DNA from: Larix kaempferi
Lineage: Eukaryota; Streptophyta; Pinopsida; Pinales; Pinaceae
Length of the DNA: 64,000 bases
Direction: 5' to 3'
Assembly: GCA_027924585.1 (NCBI GenBank)
Contig: BSBM01000179.1
Span: 10,631,001-10,695,000, forward strand
A model generated the notes under the pieces. It was not told where the DNA came from. It was given only the letters and a program-made list of their open reading frames with translations, and ran no database searches. A program made the translations under genes and the position numbers. Positions 1 through 10,290 of the stretch are shown piece by piece (position 1 is the first letter of the stretch; each line of letters begins with the position of its first letter).

Positions 1-1651
1 AAGTCATAACACATGTCATTGAGCATCTTAGGTCGAATTTGGAAGGATTGGTAACCTCCATGGAATATAAAGAGTCAAAGTGGAAGTTTGTGGACACTTG
101 GGCTAGATTCCCTAGCCCCTATGACACCAATGATGGAGCATCTATGACAACTATGACAAATTGCACACCTGACCTCTGACATCTGACCACTATGACATGT
201 CAGCCCCAAAAATAGGCTCAAAGAAGGCGAATTTGGGAGTGGGAGAAGCCAAAGAGACTCAAAATCGAATTTGGGAGAAGATGGAAGGTTGGAACTAGGA
301 GACAAGTGGCAAATGTGGAATATTTCCTAAATGAAAATCTATTGAATCTATTGAGAGGATTTCGACTCTTAGAAGGCTAATGTTGGTTATAAAATGTAGA
401 AATGAAGTATGAGAATGGCTTTTGATCATTTGTAGAATTTGCAATTGCATTTGTGAAGAGGGAGAGCTAGTGGATGACTAGTTTCTTGCCTTAGCCAATT
501 TCGAGGGTGAAAGATTCCCATCCAAGTTGGCAATTGGAAAGGCCATTCAGACCTTTCATTTGGAGCTTTAATGGAGTCTTTATTTGCAGGTGTAAGCTAC
601 AGGGCAGCTCATGGTTTCTTCTATTGCAGCTCGCTCCTTCAACCATTTCCAGTTTTGATGGCATATTCTTGATCCTTGAGGGAGGGCGTTTTTGGTGAGC
701 TATTGTACTCTTTGGGGGAGCTTCTAATGCCCCATTTATTTTGTAATATGAATTAAATACTATGTTCTTCATCTCCAGAAAGTTTCAGGTCGAAATTCCA
801 AGTAGAAATGTATAAATCTCATTTTTAATGGAAGAACAATGCCATTTCCCCACTACCTTGTTGTGAACCAATGTATTGATGATGATTTCGAATGAATGGA
901 TGATTCTATGATGAATTTGTGATTAATGGACTGCCATGGATGTATTTTACAAGTTTCATGTACTGTACTTGAGCATTTGAAGTATTTTTACTCAGTTTAA
1001 TTGCATTGGGAGAAGAAATAGTGCCATTTCCCCAAGGGTCGAATTGGTTATTTTTGCAGTTGAATGGGAGAGGGTGAGAACAGTTGTAATAAACCATTAA
1101 TGGTGCATATGAGACCTTAATAACATAATTAACACATTAAATACCTCTGTTCATAAATTTGAGTTGGTTTGGAGGCATTTGGGAAGCCATTTTCAGTACT
1201 TACCTTAGGGGGATTTGAACCCCAAATTACTAGTAAAATTGCATACTTGGTCCAGAATCTTAAGAGAGTTTGTAGAGGTCTTTTGGTGGCCATATGTTAT
1301 CCCTGAGCATCATATTCAATCCCTAATATCATTCATACACCTTCCTTGAATATTTGAAGGCATTTGGAGTCAATTTGAGACCTAGAGACCAATACTAGTC
1401 AAAGGGAAATCACTAGTAAAGTTACCTACATTGACCAGAATTGAAAGAGTATTTGCAGAAGTGTTTTAAAGGTACAAAGGCATCCCTGAAACACATATTT
1501 ATGTTCTAATATCATTCATATACCTTCTCAGAATATTTGGGATCATTTGGGGCAAATTTGGGACCTAGAGATCGAAACTAGTCAAAGGTCGAACCAAGGA
1601 AAAAAGTGGAAAATTGCAATTTTAATAAAATTCCTAACAAGGGACATTACA
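1..1651 (+). repeat. Element A 5' LTR (3' part; about 370 bp missing upstream)
   Basis: Position 1 matches 4734 in the 3' LTR, whose inferred start is 4363, so roughly 370 bp of this LTR lie before the window. The LTR ends GGGACATTACA, directly before the primer site. A TATA-like box is at 387-394. Confidence 0.88.
387..394 (+). promoter_or_regulatory. TATA-like box in element A LTR
   Basis: The sequence ggTTATAAAAtg lies in the middle of the LTR and recurs in the 3' LTR near 5118. Its position fits an LTR promoter, but transcription is inferred only. Confidence 0.45.
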
Positions 1652-1652
1652 G

Positions 1653-1664
1653 TGGTATCAGAGC
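1653..1664 (+). other. Primer binding site, initiator Met-tRNA
   Basis: TGGTATCAGAGC lies one base after the LTR end. This is the standard plant retrotransposon primer site complementary to the 3' end of initiator Met tRNA. Confidence 0.9.
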
Positions 1665-1708
1665 ATGGTCCTTGCACCTGTGTATTAGGTACATACATTC
1701 AAGAATAA

Positions 1709-2440
1709 TTGGAAGCCATGTCTTACTATTATGATCAATCCTATGAGTACAATTCTTATGAGGAATATGCAGATGCTTATGAGCAATATGAAGCAGAATG
1801 TGAATGGTATGAGGAAGAGGTGCCATCATGCAACACTTCTTACAATTTCAAGAGAAATGAAGATTATTCTTATGACCTTAAATCTGATGAATATGAGTGT
1901 GTCACACCAACCAAGGATAATTCTATGAGTGAGTTCCAAAGATGGAGAGCAAAATATAAAACCTTGCCCCAACAATATCAAAAATATCAAGAATATCTTG
2001 CTTTTAGCAAAAATACACAAAATGCCATGTCTTTTGAGTACTATGCTGAACATGTTTTTGAAAATAGGCCCAAAAATGAAGATGTGGAGTTAGTGAAGAA
2101 AGGTTTATGCCCTTCTTGTAAAAACCCTTGGAGCGAGTATCATATATGTGTGCATGAAATGATGTCCTCCTTGAGGAGAGCTTTTGAGATTTATTCAAGA
2201 AGAGATTCCAAATATATTGATCCTAAAGAAAACAAGGGGAAAAATGCATCAGCTTGCTTTAAGGAGCAAAAGGAAGAGACATCACAAGAGCATGAAGAAG
2301 ATTCTATTGAAAATATGGAAGATCATTTCGAGACACCTTCTAGCTTAGACATGAACCAAAGAGCATCTACTGATGGATGCTTAAACTATGAAGGAGTAAC
2401 TACTGATGGGTGCTCACACCTCTATGTTGGTGACATATAG
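1709..2440 (+). CDS. Element A protein, N-terminal part (unrecognised, ends at in-frame amber)
   Basis: This is a 243-codon frame starting 45 bp after the primer site. Residues 5-40 are very rich in Tyr and Glu. A Cys/His cluster (CPSCKNPWSEYHICVHE, nt 2110-2160) resembles a small zinc-binding knuckle, but the spacing is not the usual CX2CX4HX4C of Gag. The middle is a charged, Gln/Tyr-rich segment. The TAG at 2438-2440 is followed by open frame in the same phase all the way to 4183, so this is probably the first third of one protein of about 824 codons. Whether the stop is a mutation or is read through cannot be told here. I do not recognise the family. By position it could be a Gag-like or cargo protein. 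Confidence 0.6.
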   Translation: MEAMSYYYDQSYEYNSYEEYADAYEQYEAECEWYEEEVPSCNTSYNFKRNEDYSYDLKSDEYECVTPTKDNSMSEFQRWRAKYKTLPQQYQKYQEYLAFSKNTQNAMSFEYYAEHVFENRPKNEDVELVKKGLCPSCKNPWSEYHICVHEMMSSLRRAFEIYSRRDSKYIDPKENKGKNASACFKEQKEETSQEHEEDSIENMEDHFETPSSLDMNQRASTDGCLNYEGVTTDGCSHLYVGDI

Positions 2441-4183
2441 ATCACTTTTGAAAGTGTTTCTACAAGTACAAGTTTCATTAAGCATGATAATGAAGACCTT
2501 GTAGCAGTTGAAGAAGAACCAAGATCAACTTCCCCATCACCGCTTGAGCTTCATGAAGTTGGTCCAAGCAAAATTGAAGAAGATGAGGAGGTTCATTTGG
2601 AAGAGCCTCATTTTCTTGAAGGGTCCTTAAAGATGAATGAAAATAAGATCCAAGAGTCCCTCAACATTCTCCATGACACTCAAGCATTGGTGTCAAATTT
2701 TTGTTGGAGAGCTACTTCATTGGAGGAAACATCCTTCCTTGAAGACATGGAGAAGATTCAAAGAGCAATGTGCCACATCAAAGGTAATTTCATTTCTTTG
2801 CTTTTTGATAGAAACCATTTGTTTGAGCTTAATGAATTGTTACATGATGCATACTTGAAGAATAATGAGGATATTCATAAGCTCACAATTCAAAATGAGC
2901 AACTTCTTGAAAAGTTGCAAGATACTTGTTTTTCCTCCTATGTTTCAGATTGTCAAATGGTAGATTGTTTGGAGGATTCTCATGACATCGTGGATCATGA
3001 GAAATGTGAAAATTTGAATGTTCTTGATGTGTTTGAAGATGAACTTGAAGAGATCCAAACACTTGATGTGGTGGAAGAGGAATTTGAATTGCCTCTTGAT
3101 GAAGGTTATGCAATTTTTAAAGAAGAGCATGATTCCTCTACATTGGAACCAAACTATGACAAAGAGTTCACACTTTTGAAGGAGCTGCATGATACTACCC
3201 ACATGGATCCTTCCCATGATGAAACTCCTGAACCTTTTGATCATTTGGGTGAGTTAGTACATTCTCCTACATCCTACAATTCCATGTTTTGCAGTATTAG
3301 TCTCAATGAAGTATGGGTGAAAGGGTTCTTTTTAATGGTGCCACATGAGGAGTATGGAACTCCTAGATTTAACTTTTATGATGACATGGTTGGAGCACAT
3401 TCTTATTCACATTTGCATCAGCATAATTTGTCACTTTATGATGATTCACATCTACATGGATGCACCTATGATATGGATTTGAGTCACTTGAATACTCATG
3501 GTTTTTCTTGCTCAACACTGGGTTCATTTGATGTTAGAGGAACTTCATCCAACACTTGGATGAATAGATTTATGATGGGAGAACATTTTTGTTGGCAGCC
3601 ACATACTTTGTTACATCTTTATGATTCTCACATTCATGGATGTATGGGTGAGACTTCTTTGAGTCATTTGAAGTCTCCTTGTTTTTTCTACTCATTATTT
3701 GGTTCAGATTCTAGTGGAGATTCTTCATTCACTTCTTGGATGAAAGAATACATGGCTGAATATTTTGATGCATATCACATCCTTTTGGAGCAGCATTATA
3801 GGACATGGAATCCTCACCTATGTCATTGGAGTAGATTTGATTGGTCACTTGAAGCTTGTATGCACTTGGAAAATGGTGGTCTACTTGCTTGGAGGTATAA
3901 GCACTTTCATGACTCTTTGATGAAGCATATCCTTGATGTACATTTTCATTATGTTGTTATGTACTTTGATGATATATATTTGGCACTAATGATGTTTGGA
4001 AGAATGCATACAAGAAAATGGGATCCAGGAATCCTCTTATCTAATGGTGTAGGTTGGAGAGCACTCTTAATTGTTGGGGTGCAATATAAGCAATGGGACC
4101 CTGGAATAATTTTTGTCTCATTGGTTTCATTTTTGGGGGGAAGCAAGCAGCATGGGAGATGGATTTCCCACTTAATAAAGTGA
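2441..4183 (+). CDS. Element A protein, C-terminal part (unrecognised, His/aromatic-rich)
   Basis: The frame continues from the amber stop at 2438-2440 without another stop; the first ATG is at 2597. The N-terminal third is acidic and helical-looking. The C-terminal half is rich in His, Phe, Trp and Cys. It contains two related blocks: one with DDSHLHGC, LSHL and GFSCSTLGS (about nt 3434-3560) and one with YDSHIHGC, LSHL and CFFYSLFGS (about nt 3620-3745). WDPGI occurs twice near the end (about 4020 and 4100). The +1 frame overlapping the end (4093-4479) stays open into the LTR and carries KLLEDKQ just before the purine tract, so a late frameshift may have cut the original C terminus. No enzymatic motif is visible. 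Confidence 0.55.
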   Translation: MTFESVSTSTSFIKHDNEDLVAVEEEPRSTSPSPLELHEVGPSKIEEDEEVHLEEPHFLEGSLKMNENKIQESLNILHDTQALVSNFCWRATSLEETSFLEDMEKIQRAMCHIKGNFISLLFDRNHLFELNELLHDAYLKNNEDIHKLTIQNEQLLEKLQDTCFSSYVSDCQMVDCLEDSHDIVDHEKCENLNVLDVFEDELEEIQTLDVVEEEFELPLDEGYAIFKEEHDSSTLEPNYDKEFTLLKELHDTTHMDPSHDETPEPFDHLGELVHSPTSYNSMFCSISLNEVWVKGFFLMVPHEEYGTPRFNFYDDMVGAHSYSHLHQHNLSLYDDSHLHGCTYDMDLSHLNTHGFSCSTLGSFDVRGTSSNTWMNRFMMGEHFCWQPHTLLHLYDSHIHGCMGETSLSHLKSPCFFYSLFGSDSSGDSSFTSWMKEYMAEYFDAYHILLEQHYRTWNPHLCHWSRFDWSLEACMHLENGGLLAWRYKHFHDSLMKHILDVHFHYVVMYFDDIYLALMMFGRMHTRKWDPGILLSNGVGWRALLIVGVQYKQWDPGIIFVSLVSFLGGSKQHGRWISHLIK

Positions 4184-4343
4184 TTTTAGTAAGAGTAGTG
4201 CAGCAGCAAGCATGGTGGTTCCTCTCTAAAATATTCATGGAAACTCAAAGACTCAAGGTTTGGCAATTCAATGGCAACTTCAAAGAATTATACAGAAAGC
4301 AGGTTCTTCAACACCCATGTTTGAAATTGCTTGAGGACAAGCA

Positions 4344-4362
4344 ATATTGGGAAGGGAGGATT
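4344..4362 (+). other. Polypurine tract of element A
   Basis: The purine-rich GGGAAGGGAGGA follows a ttgaggacaagc phrase that also precedes the purine tract of element E at 62582. The following tttcATGTCCC pairs imperfectly (9 of 11) with the LTR end GGGACATTACA, which sets the LTR start near 4363. Confidence 0.6.
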
Positions 4363-7098
4363 TTTCATGTCCCAAATTTGGAATTGGGTCACAATGGCCT
4401 AATCACATTAGCCATATTCATTAGAGTTTGTAAAATTGATGTTAAGGGTCAAATAATTGCCAAGGAGGAAAATTACTAGTTTCCTAGGTTTGGGGTGGAA
4501 GCTTTGGGATTTGGAATAAGGCGGATAATAAATGATGTTTAGACATTAGAAGGGTTCAAGTATTTAATAAATAGAGTGAATAAAGAAATTCAAGAGAAAT
4601 CCTAAGTGACAAATGGTTTTGGAGACATATGGAGGATGTGGGACCCACACGAGCTTGATTTTTCATAATAAATGGTATCTCTCTTTTGCAAATTCGAATT
4701 AATGGGAATGTGAACACTCTTGGGTGAGTTGGTAAGTCATAACACATGTCATTGAGCATATTAGGTCGAATTTGGAAGGATTGGTAACCTCCATGGAAGA
4801 TAAAGAGTCAAAGTGGAAGTTTGTGGACACTTGGGCTAGATTCCCTAGCCCCTATGACACCAATGATGGAGCATCTATGACAACTATGACAAATTGAAGA
4901 CCTGACCTATGACATCTGACCACTATGACATGTCAGCCCCAAAAATAGGCTCAAAGAAGGCGAATTTGCGAGTGGGAGAAGCCAAAGAGACTCAAAATCG
5001 AATTTGGGAGAAGATGGAAGGTTGGAACTAGGAGACAAGTGGCAAATGTGGAATATTTCCTAAATGAAAATCTATTGAATCTATTGAGAGGATTTCGACC
5101 CTTAGAAGGCTAATGTTGGTTATAAAATGTATAAATGAAGTATGAGAATGGCTTTTGATCATTTGTAGAATTTGCAATTGCATTTGTGAAGAGGGAGAGC
5201 TAGTGGATGACTAGTTTCTTGCCTTAGCCAATTTCGAGGGTGAAAGATTCCCATCCAAGTTGGCAATTGGAAAGGCCATTCAGACCTTTCATTTGGAGCT
5301 TTAATGGAGTCTTTATTTGCAGGTGTAAGCTACAGGGCAGCTCATGGTTTCTTCTATTGCAGCTCGCTCCTTCAACCATTTCCAGTTTTGATGGCATATT
5401 CTTGATCCTTGAGGGAGGGCGTTTTTGGTGAGCTATTGTACTCTTCGGGGGAGCTTATTATGCCCCATTTATTTTTTAATATGAATTAAATACTATGTTC
5501 TTCATCTCCAGAAAGTTTCAGGTCGAAATTCCAAGTAGAAATGTATAAATCTCATTTTTAATGGAAGAACAATGCCATTTCCCCACTACCTTGTTGTGAA
5601 CCAATGTATTGATGATGATTTCGAATGAATGGATGATTCTATGATGAATTTGTGATTAATGGACTTCCATGGATGTATTTTACAAGTTTCATGTACTGTA
5701 CTTGAGCATTTGAAGTATTTTTACTCAGTTTAATTGCATTGGGAGAAGAAATAGTGCCATTTCCCCAAGGGTCGAATTGGTGATTTTTGCAGTTGAATGG
5801 GAGAGGGTGAGAACAGTTGTAATAAACCATTAATGGTGCATATGAGACCTTAATAACATAATTAACACATTACATACCTCTGTTCATAAAATTGAGTGGG
5901 TTTGGAGGCATTTGGGAAGCCATTTTCAGTACTTACCTTAGGGGGATTTGAACCCCAAATTACTAGTAAAATTGCATACTTGGTCCAGAATCTTAAGAGA
6001 GTTTGCAGAGGTCTTTTGGTGGCCATATGTTATCCCTGAACATCATATTCAATCCCTAATATCATTCATACACCTTCCTTGAATATTTGAAGGCATTTGG
6101 AGTCAATTTGAGACCTAGAGACCAATACTAGTCAAAGGGAAATCACTAGTAAAGTTACCTACATTGAACAGAATTGAAAGAGTATTTGTGTTGGCCCGGT
6201 TTTGCAACCAGGCTTAGTGCTATGGGCACCTGCTAACTAGTAGCAGCAGTTTCAATGAAAGCAAATAACAATAAACTAAATAAACAATACTATTTATGGA
6301 TCTAAGCAAATAATGACAATAATTTAAGATCAAGAACAAGAACATATAAAATAAAGAATTTGTATTGAAAGTATGGGGCAAGCAAGTGATTGCGGAATCA
6401 ATACCTCTAATGGTGAAGTTGAATAGCTCCAAGGATGAGCAACTTCCAATCTCCAATGGTCTCTTCTCCAATGTGGTTTGCAATGGCTAAAATGCTCAGG
6501 GGAGATTTCAGCAGCATAAGGATGAGATAATGGATGGATGTGAAATGAGGAGCCCCTACCACCTTTTTATAGGTTTTGGTGGTGAGGAATACCATTTGTG
6601 GTTTTGTGGAAACCAAATGGTATTAACCAACATGGTTTAGGTACTTTTCCCTCCTTTTTCCTTTTTTGAATAAAAATAATATTTTAATTCCCTTTTTAAT
6701 ATTTTTGGGAATTTGGACCCTTTTTGAGGGTTTTTTATGATTTTCTTGGAAAAATAATCTTTTTTAATGGAAAAAGGGGTTTACTAAGGTCTTTTGGTGA
6801 CCTTTTGTTGGTTTCGGAGGCTCAGATGGTGAAAAAGTGGACAAATGGGTCATGTGAATAGGGAAATGAGCTAGTGAGCACTTTTTGGGTGTTAACAATT
6901 TGCAGAAGTGTTTTAAAGGTACAAAGGAATCCCTGAAACACATATTTATGTTCTAATATCATTCATATACCTTCTCAGAAGATTTGGGATCATTTGGGGC
7001 AAATTTGGGACCTAGAGATCGAAACTAGTCAAAGGTCGAACCAAAGAAAAAAGTGGAAAATTGCAATTTTAATAAAATTCCTAACAAGGGAAATTACA
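4363..7098 (+). repeat. Element A 3' LTR, split by a solo LTR
   Basis: The segment 4734-7098 repeats 1-1651. The start at 4363 is inferred from the purine tract and terminal inverted repeat. Without the 709-bp insertion and its 5-bp duplication the LTR is about 2.02 kb. The first two bases read TT instead of TG, so the exact 5' edge is uncertain. Confidence 0.8.
6189..6897 (-). mobile_element. Solo LTR (C1) inserted in element A 3' LTR
   Basis: The first copy of the LTR reads agtatttgcagaag uninterrupted; here 709 bp are inserted. The insertion begins TGTTGGCCC, ends GTGTTAACA (TGTT/AACA termini) and is flanked by ATTTG at 6184-6188 and 6898-6902. It has no internal coding region, so it is a solo LTR left by LTR-LTR recombination. 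A good TATA box (CCTATAAAAAGG, around 6563-6573) on the minus strand suggests the element was transcribed on that strand. Confidence 0.93.
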
Positions 7099-7767
7099 GA
7101 TGGAAGGAAGGGAATGCAAGAGTGAACAAATGAAGGCGAAGGAGACTAGAGTATCCACCACTACCTGTCTCAAACTTGTCCAAGACGGAACCTAAAGTCA
7201 ATCCAAATGAAACCAACTCTCAACACACAAATCATAAATGGGGTCTCTGGCTGGATCTTGCAGCACAGAGGGAGTTCATACATTAGACCAAGGTTCAAAC
7301 TGTCAGATGAGGGAAGGGATGCTAGTATGCCAACTTTTGACAGATTGGCGCACTCTGTCTTTACACACAGTGTGACGTCGTAGTTTTCCTTCATGGGAGG
7401 TGCGACGATGTCGTAGTATACCAATGTAAGGGATGCGATGAGTGACTAACAGGTGAAGAACAGAGACTCAGAATGACACAGTGTCGCTCTATTTCCACTA
7501 CCCAGGTGCGATAGGCGAGGTCTAGATTCAAAAATGAACCAAATCTCTTAACAATGAAACAAAAACAGGCTTGAAAATGAGTTGTATAAACTTTAGAGGA
7601 AGCAAATCAGAATCTTCAACGTGAAGATCTGATAGTGAAATCAATCCTAAGAAGTAAATGGCAAAAAATGATAAAAGAGGCTTGTGTCAAGTAATCAACT
7701 GAAAATGACTCTCAGATTAATGACCACTAAACAAGACAAACATTTTCCCTAGTATGGTTGCCAGATT
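7099..7767 (-). mobile_element. Element B internal region (5' leader, truncated by element A)
   Basis: This is the DNA between element A and the LTR at 7768-8638. Directly inside that LTR on the minus strand is aatctGGCAACCATACTAGGG, in the place of a primer site, though I cannot match it confidently to a tRNA. No recognisable gag is reached before element A interrupts. The 84-codon minus frame at 7170-7424 has no recognisable features and may be leader sequence. Confidence 0.5.
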
Positions 7768-8638
7768 TGTTATCGGACAATCCACTCGAGCGGACGCGAG
7801 CTGGATCTCCCTAGCTCAATGTGAGTCTAGAACAAATAGGACAGACTACAAACACATCTCCTAGATCTACTTAAGGACCAAGTACTATATGTCTTACCTT
7901 TTTTACTACGCAATCCTTTTTCCCGAATGTTGATCCACGTCCCACAGTCGTCAGATCCAAGCTGCAAGACTTGTCAAGACAAAGAAACAAGAGAAACCAG
8001 TAAAAGACATCTATACAATAAGCGATATAAGTAAACAGTTAAGCAGGTAAACTACACAATATCATTGCACATAAGAACGATATTGGTGGAAAGCATTTGT
8101 ATTACTGCAAATAGAGGAGTACATGATAGAGATATAGAACTACAACCAAAGACTTAACGTAGTAGCACTTCTCCGAACAAGCCAATTGCCACGTTATTCC
8201 AAGGAAGTATGAGCTCTCCAATAGGTGAATGGAGATGTCTTAAGAGAGATTTCACCAGCATGTAGATACCATAGTCTTCCTCCCTTTGGGATGGGAGTAA
8301 GCCTCACTTATATAGGACTAAGTGGATAGGGTATGGATAGGATAGGTTGAGAGATGGTAGGAGAGAGATAGAAGATCTTCTCAAAGAGTTAGGGGTCGAG
8401 TACCAGCTCCCCTAGAGGTTAGGGATAAGCCCCTAAATGGGAAAGTTTCGAGAAGGATCTCGTTGCACCCTGTAGTGGAGAAAGATGCGACGTCGCATGT
8501 TGCTAATGTGCAACCTGCGACAACCTCTCAAAAGATTGCAGAATTGAGTGCAAATCCTCCGAGATGAAAATACTTAGTCCAGGTGACTTCAGGGATGTAT
8601 ACACTGAATCTAATGATGGGTAGATTTTGGGTGTAACA
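7768..8638 (-). repeat. Element B LTR (minus strand)
   Basis: Read on the minus strand, this 871-bp segment starts TGTTACACCC and ends CCGATAACA (TGTTA/TAACA ends). It has a TATA box (CTATATAAG, around 8307-8316), an AATACAAA-type A-rich region downstream, and primer-site-like sequence just inside. At 8639 the L1 ORF1 frame resumes, so element B inserted into the L1. The second LTR is not in the window. Confidence 0.68.
8485..8498. promoter_or_regulatory. Perfect 14-bp palindrome with GACGTC core in LTR B
   Basis: ATGCGACGTCGCAT is its own reverse complement. It lies about 175 bp upstream of the minus-strand TATA box of LTR B. GACGTC is the C-box core bound by plant bZIP factors. A role as a stress or light enhancer of the LTR is inference. 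Confidence 0.35.
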
Positions 8639-8649
8639 CCTTAATGTTC

Positions 8650-9845
8650 TAACAAATATGCTTAACCTGTGGGTTAGTAAGGCACCCACCAGGTTTTTCA
8701 AAGGTGTGTTCAGAGTTACCTGAAAACCCTAGCTTCAAATGGGCCTCACCAGTAACCAGACGCTTCCAAAAAGACTCTTCAGCCCCCAAAACAACTTTTA
8801 AATCTTCCTCAGATAAATTAAAATCAGGGGATATTTTTTACTTACTCGGAATAATCATGCAGTCCTGAGGGATTTGGACTCTAGCAATGGTCGAATCCCT
8901 ACCATCCTCGACCCTAATCAGCTCCAAATTCTCCACTAATGTATCCGATTGAGGAATGTCAACAGCAACATCTCCAAAAACCTTTGGTTTCTTATATCTG
9001 GACTTTGAAGCAACATGACAATCTACCTGGATATGTTCTGTATTATGACAGAAGAAACATCTGAAAGGTACCTTGAAGTAATCTAAATGCTGAACCCAGT
9101 GACGGCTTCTCCAGTTTAACTCAATTTCTGCCGGTAAGCCACGACCCATATCAAATTCAACCATTACCTTGGCGAATCTCCGATCAAAACCAAACAATGA
9201 ATGTTTGTCCAGCCTAATGAACTTCCCCACCGAATTTGCTATACCCATCAAAATTTGTTCCGTCCAAAGTTCTATGGGAAAATCTGGAATCATCATCCAC
9301 AGATGTCGCTTTGTCTGCCTCTCCTTTAAGGGGTCGAAAGCCAGATGCCAGGGTTTTAAATACAGTGAACCCTCTTTGAAGAGCGACGACCGCTTAAGGA
9401 TGAGCCGAACATGCTCTGGCTTAGAGAAAATGAAAAGCAACCAGCCATCTATCAACATATTAACCCTAGGATAATCACCCACAACTGATGTCCAATTCCT
9501 ATGAACCCATTCCAAAAGTTCACCTTTATCCCCATTTGTAAACTCAAACTTCCCAACAATCGCTCTGGTGGCTAACATATTAATCCTGTCCAAGTTTGAA
9601 TCATGTACAATACTGTATCTATCTAAACCCTCCCGGACACTGATGGATTTTATCTTATTTGACCAGGGTCATCTTTTCTTCACAAAACCATGACCAAACT
9701 TATCAGTAAACTCCCTAGTATCAGACCCAGGGACGTCCTGGTTCAACTTTCTATCCCCTCCAACCACTGAAACCCTATCCCCTCCGTTCGAGTTTTCAGA
9801 GGCAAAAAACGGGGAAAAGGAAGAGCTTCTCCTTTTATGAGTCAT
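8650..9845 (-). pseudogene. L1-type retrotransposon ORF1 (DUF4283 + CCHC knuckle), broken
   Basis: A minus-strand frame from the ATG at 9845 shows the plant L1 ORF1 layout. It has a DUF4283-like region (GWLLFIFSKPEHVRLILK, then PDFPIELW) followed by a zinc knuckle beginning PFRCFFCHNTEHIQVDC. This is the RNA-binding protein of plant L1s. Two in-frame stops interrupt it: TGA at 9669-9671 and TAA at 8838-8840. The frame then continues (KISPDFNLSEEDLKVVLG) to a TAG near 8650, just before LTR B. The expected ORF2 is not present downstream, consistent with element B and A lying inside this L1. It belongs to a different family from the L1 at 14-28 kb. Confidence 0.85.
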
Positions 9846-10290
9846 ACTTACTTGTCCAGCAGGTCACTCACAAAAGCACCTTTCGGGCCCATAAAGACCA
9901 GTAAATGCCCACCAGTTGTCTACAACTACTCAGTCTGTTGCTATCAAATCACCCATTGCTTTATGTTATGATAGGCCTGATGATGTTCTTATTAATTTAT
10001 TTTAAAAAAGTGAATTATGTTCATAGAGAAAACAAATAGTTAGAATAGATCTCTTGTGCTAGGCATGGCTTTGTCAATGGTCTGTTGAAAGAGTTTCCAT
10101 TTGCTTTTGTCCTTTGGTCTACCTATGAACAACAAAGCTTGTCATTTTCTCTGCTTTTGCAGTGGATCAATGAAAACACAACTAGAATAGAACTTGAAAT
10201 TGGAACTCTAGTAGCACATCATTTATGTTGTTCTTTCTTTATTGATTGCTTATATATAAGATGTGATGTATATGCCCTCCAATTTTTACA

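Larger units (their letters stand above)
1..7098 (+). mobile_element. Element A: non-autonomous LTR retrotransposon, 5' end outside window
   Basis: Positions 1-1651 recur at 4734-7098. After the 714 bp gained by a nested insertion is subtracted, the two copies have exactly the same length, so they are the two LTRs. The internal region (1652-4362) starts with a Met-tRNA primer site and ends with a purine tract. It holds one long reading frame and shows no protease, reverse transcriptase, RNase H or integrase motifs. The element must therefore have been moved by enzymes supplied from elsewhere. The visible LTR copies differ at only scattered bases. The 5' target duplication lies outside the window. 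Confidence 0.9.

Noticed and set aside
507-698. 63-codon frame conserved in both LTRs of element A
   Set aside because: Conservation is explained by LTR identity; the frame has no domain and lies in the LTR leader region.
7170-7424. 84-codon minus-strand frame in element B leader
   Set aside because: No Gag or other motif; position fits untranslated leader.
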